A stretch of 35,893 bases of DNA from a bacterium. Lineage in GTDB: Bacteria; Patescibacteriota; Patescibacteriia; JACQSD01. A program made the translations under genes and the position numbers. Shown piece after piece: positions 35,710 to 35,893 of this stretch; position 1 is the stretch's first letter; every line of letters begins with the position of its first letter. Under the pieces are notes generated by a model. That model saw only the letters and a list, made by a program, of their open reading frames with translations. It was not told the origin of the DNA and did no database searches. Location: positions 1-35,893 of the forward strand of contig JAUSHC010000025.1 in assembly GCA_030648795.1 (NCBI GenBank), written 5' to 3'.

Positions 35710-35893
35710 AGAAATATCAATTGACGCATGAGGAATACGCGGTAGCGCCACTCACCATCTCGCCCAATCACGCGGGGTGGGCGTCACATGTGCTTGTAAA
35801 ACTCCTCGACGGTAAGAGCATCGCGCGCGATACGTTCTGTAGTCACGAGGATAATGGTTTGCGTTTTTACTGCGATCTTTCTTTACAATGGCA
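35706..35893 (+). CDS. Partial ORF continuing past the window edge, unknown product
   Basis: ATGA overlap with the upstream gene; MKKYQLTHEEYAVAPLTISPNHAGWASHVLVKLLDGKSIARDTFCSHEDNGLRFYCDLSLQW, open to the edge. Confidence 0.55.
   Translation, partial: MKKYQLTHEEYAVAPLTISPNHAGWASHVLVKLLDGKSIARDTFCSHEDNGLRFYCDLSLQW

Noticed and set aside
1-35893. rRNA, tRNA, transposase, integrase or phage genes
   Set aside because: None recognised by reading; absence is not proven without tRNAscan, Rfam or profile searches.

Overview
The window looks like part of a Candidate Phyla Radiation (Patescibacteria/Parcubacteria-like) chromosome. That placement is inferred from gene content (DUF5654- and DUF5674-like proteins, a PEGA/beta-propeller protein, PEP-swivel paralogs) and is not proven. 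From left to right it contains: (1) a tandem array of LRR-like genes with 21-aa 'ITSLxGLPxxIxGxLxLxxT' repeats and a shared N-terminal module, which a fifth gene carries in front of an unrelated C-terminus; (2) a RelE-like toxin-antitoxin pair; (3) housekeeping genes (pgk, SIMPL protein, eno, HIT, rfbB, rfbD, rfbA, murA, S41 protease), with repeat-like in-frame insertions in pgk, eno and rfbD; (4) a GC-richer block at 11.8-14.5 kb splitting the dTDP-rhamnose genes, containing self-contained transcription units (HEXXH membrane protein, small ORFs, secreted protein with an internal duplication); (5) from 20.7 kb to the right edge, an unusual cluster of four related methyltransferases, a PLP enzyme, five proteins that pair an unfamiliar N-terminal region with a C-terminal phosphohistidine 'swivel' (PEP-utilizer mobile) domain, a divergent histidine-phosphatase-like protein and two more TA modules. 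The best candidate for an undescribed system is this methyltransferase / orphan-swivel array. Vestigial copies of the swivel C-terminal coding end ('GIVRKI') lie downstream of or between array genes. All calls come from reading the sequence and supplied ORFs; no database search was possible.
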